64,000 bases of DNA, taken from Delphinapterus leucas (lineage: Eukaryota > Chordata > Mammalia > Artiodactyla > Monodontidae). Under the pieces are notes generated by a model. It searched no databases, was not told the DNA's origin, and saw nothing but the letters and a program-made list of their open reading frames with translations. The position numbers were made by a program, and so were the translations under genes. The first letter of the stretch is position 1; every line of letters starts with the position of its first letter. This document shows, in pieces, positions 24,561-34,600 of the stretch. Location: positions 82,975,133 to 83,039,132 of the forward strand of contig NW_022098066.1 of NCBI RefSeq assembly GCF_002288925.2. The letters run 5' to 3'.

Positions 24561-25019
24561 CTTGTTCTCTGTTATAGGGATTTCACAGCCTGACTGATTT
24601 GTTCTCATGTTGGAAAAAAACAATGTCAGATACAGAATATCAACTTCAGACAGGCTACCTCAGAATTTTGTCCAGTCAGAGAAAAACAAGGTCACTGCGC
24701 AACCTACAAAATTTTAAACATCTTCCTCTTTTCATAAGGAAATGACTGTTACTTTCTTATTCCAATCATAGAATTGCCCATGCTAACAGTATTCAATATG
24801 GAGCAAACCCTGCTTCCTCCCATCTTCCCACAAAATCACCCAACTAAAGCCCAAATCCTATAATAGGATTACACCTGACCACACCTTGAAACCACATCCC
24901 CCTTAACAACAAGTTCCTCTGGGGAGTTTATTTTTAACCTATCAAAAATATTATTCCTTTTCTTGTCTGACACCTTTGTTCCTCTCAAGACTGAGGAGTA
25001 TCAAAGAAAACGGGGCACT

Positions 25020-25618
25020 GAAATTGAGCAGGACCCTGTGGGTCTCTCCCATGTACAAAAGCCTTTCCATGTCCCCCATTTCTTGTTTGTAGGAAAAAGG
25101 TTTCAGCCTCCTCACGGAGTTCCCAAGCGCAGATTCAAATAGTTACTAATGAGAGGACTGAGGAAATGCGGAAACAAAGGAAAGGCTGTCAAGAAACAAT
25201 AATGCAGCCACGGGGCAGGGTGCAGTTTCCTCCTCAAGGAATATACATAACTATCTGATACAGGTCTCTTGAGGTCTTCTACAGGAACTAGGGACCCACC
25301 CGGGTCGGGAGGATGGTAAATTCACAGTGGGTGCAAGAACCTGGACCCCCGATTGGTTGGAACCAGAGGCTGATTGAGATTCCTAGAACACCACCCTGTC
25401 ACCTCACCACCAACCAGTCAGAGGAAGGTCACACACTCTGCAGCCACCCCCGCACCCCAAATTTTGCCTATAAAAACTCTTCCCTGAAACTGATCTCTGA
25501 GAAGCAGCACTGAGTGGGGGGCGTGAAGCAAGATCTTAATTCCCTGCCCAGGAATTGCACCTGGGTAGCCTGGATGAAAACTAGGAATCTTAGTCACCAC
25601 GCCCCCTGGCTCTTGCCC
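25020..25618 (+). mobile_element. ERV LTR-like sequence, plus strand
   Basis: A promoter-like TATAAAA at 25469-25475 is followed by CTCTTCCCTGAAACTGATCT, with CCCCCGATTGGTTGGAACCA (CCAAT-type) upstream. The layout is that of a retroviral U3-R-U5, but the family is not identified and no internal genes are attached. Confidence 0.45.
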
Positions 25619-26168
25619 CCAGTGAAAAATGAATTTCTCATGGAGGTAAAACTGTAGAAACAGGTACAAAGTTTATTATTAGAGACATAGCACAACAACA
25701 AGTGGGAGAGCACACAGAGAAACTGTTTAGTGAAGATAGAAGCAAGGCAGAGATGCCCACCCAGAGAGGAAGGGTGTGGGCATGGGCGTCCTCCCTAATG
25801 AGGAGCGCAATAAAGAGGCCGTTAAGTCATTTATATACTGCAGTTCTTCCAGGTCTTTGTTTACCTTTGGCCAATTATCTGGTTTCTTTTTCCACACCTG
25901 ACCTGCCCTAGGACGCTCCCCAACACACGTGAGCAACTTTTTTTCCAAGATGGATTACAGCCCAGAGGCCTTAGCATTACATGGCTTTAGCATCGCATAT
26001 TATGGGGTGGTGCCCCCTCCTTTTTGACCCCCCAAGGTGCAATGTTTCCCTTGCCCCAAGGATGGGAAATGGATGACCACTTGATCTTTTAATAGGGTTT
26101 AGTCCCACTCTGTCCCTGCCATAAAAATATCCAGTGTCTGGTTATTTACCCTATTTCTATTGCTAGAA

Positions 26169-26381
26169 TTTTTTGTTTTGTTTTTTTTTGTGGTACGTGG
26201 GCCTCTCACTGTTGTGGCCTTTCCCGTTGCAAAGCACAGGCTCCGGACGTGCAGGCTCAGAAGCCATGGCTCACGGGCCCAGCCGCTCCGCGGCATGTGG
26301 GATCTTCCCAGACTGGGGCACGAACCCGTGTCCCCTGCGTCGGCAGGCAGACTCTCAACCACTGCGCCACCAGGGAAGCCC
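26169..26381 (-). mobile_element. CHR-2 type SINE inside an ERV LTR
   Basis: The reverse complement ends CACCAGGGAAGCCC. It interrupts the LTR-like sequence around TATTGCTAG/TGTTGCTGA, which forms an imperfect duplication. Confidence 0.92.
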
Positions 26382-26421
26382 TGTTGCTGATTTTTATATT
26401 GAGGTACAGATCTCGAAATAT

Positions 26422-26610
26422 AGACAGGAGTCAGGCCATAAATATGTAGTCCTGGAGCCCGTTTGTCTCTCGCTTCAGTAAATGTAAACAGGGGACTGGT
26501 AATGAATGTCGGGCCTGGAGCCCATCTTCTTCTCACCCCAGGAAGTGTGAACAGGAGGGCACTATTAAACGTGTAGCCTGGAGCCCATCTATCTCCTGCC
26601 TCACAACCTA
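26422..26610. repeat. 63-bp period tandem repeat
   Basis: CCTGGAGCCC recurs at 26451, 26514 and 26577, exactly 63 bp apart, followed by related TGTAAACAGGGG / TGTGAACAGGAGG blocks. A partial unit precedes the first. Confidence 0.75.
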
Positions 26611-27258
26611 TCAGGGAGTTTGGGTCTTTTGAGCAGGAGTCCCCTTTCTCCGTGCGTGGCCCTGCAATATACCTTCCTCCAGCATTTCCTTTTGTTTGGC
26701 CTCACCGCGCCTTCAGCACAGGACCTTGTGTCACATAACCTGGCAGGCCATGAGCCGCCCTGGGTACTTGCAGTGCGACGTGTGCGGCCGGATCCCCCGG
26801 CAAAGCCCCCAGCACCCAGCGATTCTACCCTTGGACCTGGGGTCCCAGGGAGGGGACATCCCACGAAGTCCCAGGGGCTGTTCTGAGGGTCTTTAGAGCT
26901 CCCAGGGCAGCGGGAAGAGGACACTTGGAAAGAAGAGGAAAGGAACCTTTTTTTTTTTTTTCCTCGCGGGAATTTTACCTCAGGGCATTAAACTCTAGAA
27001 ATGCCGGCAGAGCAGGTGGATTTGGGGGAGCCCTAAAAGCCCTTCCCTGTAGCTCACCCCGAATGGATTTCATCTCATTCCACGAAAAACTAACCTGAAG
27101 AGACGGCCGAGGGCAGGCGAGTCAGGCGCCTCCTGGCGTCGCGGAGGAAGCGGGCTCGGGGCGGAGTGACGAGAGCGCCCGGCGGAAGGCCGCTCCTGGG
27201 CTCGCGGGGCTTTGCGCAGCCAGGCTCAGTAGCGGGAGCAGCAGAATGCCTGGCAGAG

Positions 27259-27330
27259 GGTTCCATGGTGTAATGGTGAGCACTCTGGACTCTGAATCCA
27301 GCGATCCGAGTTCAAATCTCGGTGGGACCT
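27259..27330 (+). tRNA. tRNA-Gln (anticodon CTG)
   Basis: A 72-nt cloverleaf with anticodon CTG in the loop ACTCTGAAT, flanked by a CTGGA/TCCAG anticodon stem. The B box GAGTTCAAATC and the T stem are intact. Against the common mammalian tRNA-Gln(CTG) recalled from memory there are two changes: G for T in the D loop (GGTGAG) and G for A in the 3' acceptor strand, giving a T-G wobble at the fourth acceptor pair. A pol III terminator TTTT lies at 27357-27360. It sits in a CpG island and has no A-tail or target-site duplication, so it is a gene and not a SINE. Confidence 0.95.
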
Positions 27331-27356
27331 TTCTCTTTAGGCAGCGCCCAGCCGTC

Positions 27357-27360
27357 TTTT
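27357..27360 (+). terminator. Pol III terminator of tRNA-Gln
   Basis: The first run of four T residues downstream of the tRNA, 26 nt past its 3' end. The nearer CTCTTTAG has only three. Confidence 0.6.
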
Positions 27361-27870
27361 ACTCGGTCTCCTCCCGAAAGCGAACTCGCGCCTCAGAGGC
27401 GTGCTGCGTGGACGCGCTTTCCCGCCCCCGCGTCCTCCTCAGTCCTGCTCTCGGACCCGACCGTCTGGGTCACGAGAAGGAGGCTCCCCGGACCCGCGAC
27501 CCTCCTGCCGCCGCCCACGCCTCGCAGCCGCGTCCCCCGCGCTCTGCCGCGTCCTCCTGAAGAGGAGCTCCAAGCTGCTCCAAGCGGCTGCTCCAAGCGA
27601 CGCGCTCCACGCGGACGCCATGGCGGGCAGGTGGGGCGACGAGTCCGCGGCGTCCCCGCTGCACCCTGGCGACTCTGCCCGTCGCTGGCCACCGGAGGCC
27701 CCGGCCCCGCCGCCCAGGGGCGCAGGGACCGAGCCGGTGGCACCCCCTCGTCGGGTCACCCTGGGTCTCGGGGGCAAAAGGCAGAGGCTGCGCCCACTGA
27801 GTCCTGCCCCGCGAGGGGGCTTCACACCGCACATCTTGTAACTGTGCGCTGGTCCCTGTGAGTAAAGGGT

Positions 27871-29956
27871 CGCGGTGCGGGGCTGTGACGTCGCTGAGCA
27901 GGCAGGGTGACAGCGTCTTAGCTTTCGGGTCGAGGGTTCCAGACCTGGATGGGAAGTACTGTATTGTATTCAGGTGCCCTATTATTCCGAATATTAATGG
28001 ATCCTATCCCAGTTTATTCCCATTTTATTCAGAATTTCTCGCTTCTAAGTCTCCATTGGACACGGAAAGCCGCTGTTAGGCTAAGATTTGAACCTTCACT
28101 CCAGGAAACCTCGTCCTTTCGTCCCAAGCTCAGCCAGAAGGAGGAGGAAGGCCAAGGATTCCGGCGTCTGAGGAGACCAGGGATCCCTGACCCATCTCCA
28201 CCCAGGCCTTTGAGACACTTGCAGATCTTAAGTCCAGGCTAGACTATAGTGAATATGCCTTGTTTGGTTTGATTTGAGTTGGAAACCACATTCATTTTTT
28301 TATCATTATAAAATTAAATTAATTTTTTAAATGTCACTTCTAGACATTGAAAGCACGATGTAACAAATGAACCTGTGTATGCCTTTTGTGGAACAAGCGT
28401 ATGGATAAGAACTCTCCCAAGAGGCTATAAAACACAATAATTTATATGAACCCCAGGACAGTGACAGAATTAAAAAACTGCTTTCCTCAATTGTGTTGTT
28501 ATTGGCATTGTTAGTATTTCTTTATTCTTTTGTCCATGTAATGTAGGAAAAAGCAAAGGAGACTGTATGAAATATCGTATTTCTATTAGTCCCAGTGTCC
28601 TTAAAAACAAAAATACTGGTATTAGAGAAAAGAGATGCAGATGTACGATAGACATTCAATAAAAAGCCTGTAGTTCTGAATTTGAATTGTGAATGTGGAT
28701 ATATGTGAATACATGAATACATACAAATATGAGTATTTCCTAGCTCTGTCCACTGGAAAGACCTAGAAATAAACCAATTCCAATGAGTATCTTTAGGTTA
28801 CACAATTTGACTTGAGAATAATGTTTTGCACAAAAAGAAGCCAGAGATTCTTAGAGAAATGACTGAGTCCAACTCAGGGGCAGAAAATATTCAAGATGAG
28901 ACAGAAGCACCTTGTCGTACTGATATCAGGAAAGTTCTCAAAGACTATTAGGATCTTATCAAAAGGATGAAGGAGCCAGCTTAAAGTCACTTTCACTACT
29001 GAAAGAGAGGATAATTGGAGTGTCTGTAAAGACTATATTGCCATGAATTGAAATACTTCAATGTGTTTGAAACTTTGAATTCATATTAGCACAGGGGAAA
29101 AAAAAAAGAAATAAACTAACTGGTGACCACAGAGGATGCTTGGGGAATTGCTCATTAAGCTACAGTTTTCTTTACAGAGGGTACCACTAAATAACTAAAC
29201 AGTATTTAGTATTTAGGGGAAGTTGCTTTTTATACAAGTGTTCCAGTTAAATAATACATGATGATGGAACATCACCCTTTTGCTCCACATAATCAGTTAA
29301 TGGATCTAGGCCTTGAACTCCAAGAGCTGCTAATATTATTTGAAGAAACACACAGAACTTGATGTGCCTCCTGATCAGAGAGCACACACCACTTCTGAGG
29401 TACTCTTGCCAAGATATCAGACGTGAATCTCATCAGTCTCTGTATCTGCCAGGTCCAAAATAGGGGCCACTAGACACATATGGCTGTTGAACACTTAGAA
29501 TGTAGCTAGTAGGACTGAGGAACTGGATTTTAATTATATTTAATTAATAATTCATGTGAATGTAAACTTAAAAACTGAAGACATGCACAATATTTTTCTA
29601 TTAAACACAGCTTTAAAACTGGTAGAATTATATTTCCTTTACTGTGTAGCATTAACTAGCTGTGTATTGAATAGGTCATATTTATATTATTGTGTGATTA
29701 TACTTTTTTAGCTTGCAGTGTAGCTACTAGTAAAATTTAAATTACATATGTGCCTTGTATTTTCTTTTTATTACAGCACTGCTCTAGATTCTACCACCAA
29801 AAAGGAAATATGGAGGACAAGAGAATTTATGAAAGTACACCCAGGTATTCAATTTAGACTGCAGGAATGCTACAGAACAAACAGCTCAGTTTCTTCAACA
29901 AATGAATGATTAAAAAAAAAAAATGACAGCAAGAGACCAAGAGAGAGCTGGAGCAA
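27871..29956. other. Intergenic, 3' of the CpG island
   Basis: AT-rich with no recognised gene. 29450-29770 looks like an old DNA-transposon relic (ATGGCTGTTGAACACTTAGA) that I cannot place. Confidence 0.4.
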
Positions 29957-30006
29957 GAGAGAGAGAGGAAGGAAGGAAGGAAGGAGGGAAGAAAGGAAGG
30001 AAGGAA
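29957..30006. repeat. (GGAA)n microsatellite
   Basis: A GA run grades into GGAAGGAAGGAAGGAAGG with small interruptions. Confidence 0.9.
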
Positions 30007-31149
30007 CTGAGGGTAAACATATATGTAAATACTTAAACACATATCCTACTGATTACAATTTGTGGATTTTATTTGGCTCCCAAGAAAGGATACTAACTTA
30101 AAAACAACAACTGGGAATTTGAACACTATTTTATGATATTAAAGATTTTAAATTGATTTATGAATAATTGTAGTGCTGTGATAATACTTTCAGAAAGAGT
30201 CTTCATTTAGGGAAACATACTGGCATAATTACAGATGAAATATGATGTCTGAGATTTGCTTTAAATAATATAGGAAAAGATAAGTGGGTGGAATTGTAGT
30301 AAAACAATTTCAGCCATAAGTTGATAAATGTTGAACGTGGCTGACAAAGATGGGGATGTTCTATTATATAATTCTGTCAATTTTGTGTACTATTGAAATT
30401 CTTCATTTGAAAAAGAATGATAGGAGACCACAGATCCACCTAGGATAACAGCAGCTGAATCTATCAACACATATTTCAGAGGGCTAGAGACTTAACAGAG
30501 AGAGTCAAAGACACCACTCATAAACCTGCCCTAAACAACCAGAGGCCAGAGAACACTGTGGATTCCAACTGGTTTGTTTTCACCCAGGTCTTGGAGCCAC
30601 ACAGCAGTAGAGGGATCAGCAAAGACTCTGCATATAAAGGAGAGGAGAGCAAGGAGGACATACTCAGGAGGGAACCCAGGTAAAATTACTCACAGAAAGA
30701 GCATGTGGATAAACTCAGAGAATGCCTAAGACCTGGTCGTATATAGCTCTGGTGTCTGGGGAATTGACAGGAAGGGGTTTGACAGTGCAGAGAACCAGAG
30801 GGTGACAATTTTGAGGAGGCATAATTACTGGGATCAAGTGTGAGACCTAGATGAAGGTAGCATCCTTTGGAAGCTTGTGGTGAAGAGAAAGAATGAAGTA
30901 ACTGGTAGAAATTAAAGCTCCTACTGGAAGAAACAGAATCCCAGAATCAGGAGATACACCATGCCTTTCCCCAGAACCTTACATCTGCTAAAATAATTGC
31001 ACAAGACAGATCTAGAACTAAGAAATCGACTAAGCCACTCAAAGCCCTAATCTGTTCCTACCTAGAACTGTTCCTACCTAGAAACTGCTGTTTCTCGTTC
31101 AAGTAAACCCAGTCATGTTAAAATGAAAATCATACAACAGACATTTATT

Positions 31150-31640
31150 CTAAGATGACAGGATAAAAAACATAAATAGTCAAAAATTTCAGGTCATGAA
31201 AAAATTCCCTTCAAAATCCATCACAAAACATAGGAAAAGTGTAAAACGGCATCTGTATCTGAATTGTTTGTGAACAAAGCATTTGTAGACACACACACAC
31301 ACACACACACACACGGGGAAAAGCCCCAAAACTTCACATAACAAATATACAACACAAAATAGAAGTAGACAAGAAAGAAGAAATGAGAAATTAGAATTGG
31401 CAGAGATTAGAAAAAATTGAAGGAAAAGAAAATTCTCTGGAAAAGAGGCTAAATGACAAAGTACATAAGGGATCATATTTGTCTGAAATTAGAAGGGACA
31501 TTGAACGAAAAAATGAAAGCATCAAACAGAATAGTAATGAATAAAAGATAATGAGAAAGGATCAGAGAGAAAGTCATAGAGACCTGGGAGAAATAGAACT
31601 GGAATGGTCAACTCTAAGACCTATCCTATTAGAGCTAAAA
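31150..31640 (+). mobile_element. HAL1/L1-like ancient LINE fragment
   Basis: AAATTAGAATTGGCAGAGAT, GACATTGAACGAAAAAATGA and GAGACCTGGGAGAAATAGAA follow the half-L1 ORF1 region, without an open frame. Confidence 0.5.
31289..31314. repeat. (AC)n microsatellite
   Basis: Thirteen uninterrupted AC units inside the HAL1-like fragment. Confidence 0.95.
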
Positions 31641-32018
31641 GATTTTATTTTATTTAATTAATTTATTTATTTATTTTTAAGATTTAAAAAAAAATTTTCT
31701 TTCTGTGAAGCTCCAGGCCTCCCTTTGCCCTCAATGGAGAGAAAGTTACATTCTACATCTCCATAGAACATACAAAGCAAGAAGATGTTTTTTAAAAAAT
31801 CAATAAATTCATTATGGTCAAGTCATTTATATTCAGTCAAGCTGTCCATGTATCAAAGCAATAGAAAACAAGTATTAAATATGCCAAACTTAGGGAGTCC
31901 TTACTCCATCATGAGGAATCTTTAAGGATGAACTCTACTCATCAAGAGCTGACTGAGGAAACTTTTGAGTTTTGTACAGCTGGTCATCATTGAATATATG
32001 TAATTGTAGATTTAAGCC

Positions 32019-32200
32019 AGTGTGTCATGGACCCTGCTCTGGGGGCAGCCTGGGCATACCCTCGGGCCTCTGCAGGGAGGCTGCTGGCACTCCCAGGGTG
32101 GGGCAGCCATCCTGTGCCACTAGGGGGTCTAAAGGGCCTGGTGGGCCCCTCCAGCTCCTACCCCTACCTTGCCGGTTCCCGCATTAAAAAAAAAAAAGAG
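32019..32200 (+). repeat. GC-rich insert ending in poly(A), possible retrocopy
   Basis: A 165-bp G+C-rich block from about TGTGTCATGGACCCTGCTCT ends GCATTAAAAAAAAAAAAG within AT-rich sequence. A sharp composition change plus a 3' A-run suggests a retroposed transcript. The source gene is not recognised. Confidence 0.35.
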
Positions 32201-32476
32201 GTGGGGACAAGGTGGGAAAAATCGAATGTAAAGGGTATACATTTGATTGGGTTAAAATAATACTGTAAGAAGTGGTAGGTAAAGACAGAAGAAAAGAGAA
32301 AAGTAGAATAATGTCCTTGATCATCACAGTGGTAAAAGTTGAAGTTGAGAGATGTCATTTAAAACTTATATTCCAAATATTAGAAATGTGCCAACATACT
32401 AAGGGACTAAGGGGTCAAAAATTTTAGTGCACTAGCTAAAATTAGTGCATTTAGCCAGTCCTTTGTAAATACCAAG

Positions 32477-32498
32477 CACACACACACACACACACACA
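32477..32498. repeat. (CA)n microsatellite
   Basis: Eleven CA units. Confidence 0.95.
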
Positions 32499-33897
32499 AA
32501 TAAAATAAAATAACACAGAAAACAAACATAGTAAATACAATCGACTACAAATGGTAAATATAACTTAAAAAATGTGGGAGAGTTTAAGATATAAAGATGA
32601 ATAGGAGAAACAAGAATATTTATATTAATTTATATCTATACCCACTAAAATCAATCATGATAATAATGGATTATAACACTGAATTTTAAAAACGCATGAG
32701 TCCACAGTGAAACTCAAAAAAACTTTTAATGATATGGAAGGGGTATGGATTGTCTTTCCCACAGCACAAGGCCAGGAATACAAGTTTACAGAACGATTGA
32801 ATTAAAAAATGTCCAGGGTACAAACACAAGTATGATAATTGACATACATGAGGGAACAATAAGGGATGGTAAAATATTTAGAGAAAGAGCATCACGGAAC
32901 AAGATATTCATAAACTCTCAAAGTACCACTAATCAAGTTACTGATTATAGACAGAAAACATGTCTTTCCAGTGAACGGATCTCGTGGCCCCTGCATAACA
33001 AAGTGTCCAATGCTAAAATGACAATAGTGGTGACAGGCAAAGTGGACACTCTTAGTCTCCAAAGGGGCTGTGCTTGGAAGCACACAGCATGCAGTAAGTG
33101 GTGTTCTTGGCAAAAAGGGTTCAACTGAACCCTTGAGGAAATGATCAGACAACTGCAAAATGTAGACCCTTGAGCCAGACAACTGACCTGTCCTCTGCAA
33201 GCAAGTCAATGTCACCACCATTGAAGACAACCACAGAAAGCTGAGGAGAGGTTTTGGGTTCCAAAAGACTAAAGAAATACACTGACACAATCTTTTTAGT
33301 CCTTGGGAATCCAAAACACCTATTCTCCTTTTTGTTGTCTTATTTGTGGAGACGTTGACTGTTTGAAGAAAGACAGGCCACTTGTCTTGTTCAATGGCCT
33401 AAATTCTGCAGTCATCTGATAACTACCTCATGATGAAACTCAGGCTAAACAGTTTCAGCAAGAACACTGCATAGTTAATGCCCTCAGATCCTAGTACAGT
33501 CCATCTAGTGGCAAAGAATGACCAGGTTGACATGTTGCCTTCTTCCAGTTGCTCCTGATGCCGGTGTGTGGAGGATGAACATTGAGACGAGCAAGAGTTA
33601 AGGTCTCTCCAAACTGTGTGTCCATCAAAGCATTGGTTTCCTTATCAATTAATCACCCTTGGAGGCTGATAACTGGGATTTCTTCCGTCAGATCTGTGTC
33701 TTGGAGTGTGGAGAGTAGTTGTTGGTTGTAAGGTTGATTCTCAGGAAAGGATCCCTCCAGTGTTCTATTTGGGCTTTAACTTGACTTGCTGCGGTAGATT
33801 TATTTTCATCAAACGGAAAAGGTACATTTTATAATGTGGTTTCTTCCAAATTGGCGATATCTTTTCTTAATTCCTAAAGTAATTGGTATCTGTGAAA

Positions 33898-33946
33898 GAC
33901 AGAGAGAGAGAGAGAGAGGGAGAGGAGAGAGAGGGAGAGAGAGAGA
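33898..33946. repeat. (GA)n microsatellite
   Basis: AGAGAGAGAGAGAGAGAGG with GGGA interruptions. Confidence 0.93.
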
Positions 33947-34429
33947 TGAAATGTGAGTTTTGTTAGGTCCTGCTGATAGCTGAGCCTGGAGGGATGGCTA
34001 CATGGTGACAGAGGCCAGGGGCAGGCTGAGCTCCTGTCGACAGGAGGAGCTGAAGGGGGAGCCACAGGCTGGCTGAAGTGGAGAGTGAGGTACATGAGTT
34101 AGAAGAAATACCTCCCTAAACTTTCATCCAGCCTGTGGTGCAGAATCTAGGGACCCCTGTCCTCACCCCACCAGTGCTTGGTGATATCCCAGCTCAAAGC
34201 TGCTGCAAAGCCTTAACCGAATCCCCACCACCCAATCCTCAGCAGCCACGTACGTCCCTCTTGAATCCCCTTCATCTGGACCGAATGTTGACTTTCTCAC
34301 ATGTACCAGGATGGATGTGCTTAGCATCCCTTGTACACTTTCAGAAACAGACTGCTATGGGAGCAGAGGATCCTTGGTAGAGAAACACACCCTCTTCTAT
34401 CTCTACGTCCCTGCCTTCTGAGGAGGAGG

Positions 34430-34600
34430 GGCAGGCTACAGGGAAAGCCCTGGAATGTGAGAGCCAACAGGAACCTCAGAATGTTTCCAAGTCCAGTTCC
34501 ACCTTTTACAGATGAGGAGCTATGTTTCCGGGGCTAGGGACTAACTAAAACCACGTGGCCTGTTATTGACAACCCTGGCCCTAGAACCCAGGCCACAGGC
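34430..34600 (-). mobile_element. MIR-like relic
   Basis: CCACCTTTTACAGATGAGGA, then CACGTGGCCTGTTATTGACA, resembles the inverted MIR core. Weak. Confidence 0.35.

Larger units (their letters stand above)
25619..26640 (-). mobile_element. ERV LTR, antisense, with tandem repeats and a SINE
   Basis: On the minus strand a TATATAAA (25829-25836 region) precedes an inverted AATAAA-type signal (GTTTATTATT, about 25671). The U3 side (right) contains 63-bp tandem repeats and the CHR SINE at 26169-26381. No gag, pol or env remains. Confidence 0.55.
27090..27870. promoter_or_regulatory. CpG island containing tRNA-Gln
   Basis: The stretch is dense in CpG (for example GTCGCGGAGGAAGCGG and CCGCGGCGTCCCCG), unlike the AT-rich flanks. 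It starts upstream of tRNA-Gln and continues 540 bp past it. An ATG in strong Kozak context (GACGCCATGG, ATG at 27620) opens a 74-codon frame of low-complexity Pro/Arg/Ala-rich peptide that I do not recognise. No protein domain supports a coding gene; the island may serve the tRNA or an unannotated promoter. Confidence 0.6.

Noticed and set aside
26696..26896. Frame with CDVCGR resembling a zinc-finger start
   Set aside because: Only one CxxC pair, no matching His/Cys pair, and it lies in GC-rich sequence between an LTR and the CpG island.
27401..27841. 146-codon frame in the CpG island as a protein gene
   Set aside because: All frames on both strands are open because of base composition; the peptide is low-complexity Pro/Arg/Ala. 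Kept only as a possible promoter.
31189..31476. Minus-strand 95-codon frame
   Set aside because: It runs through the (AC)n microsatellite and a HAL1-like fragment; no real protein.
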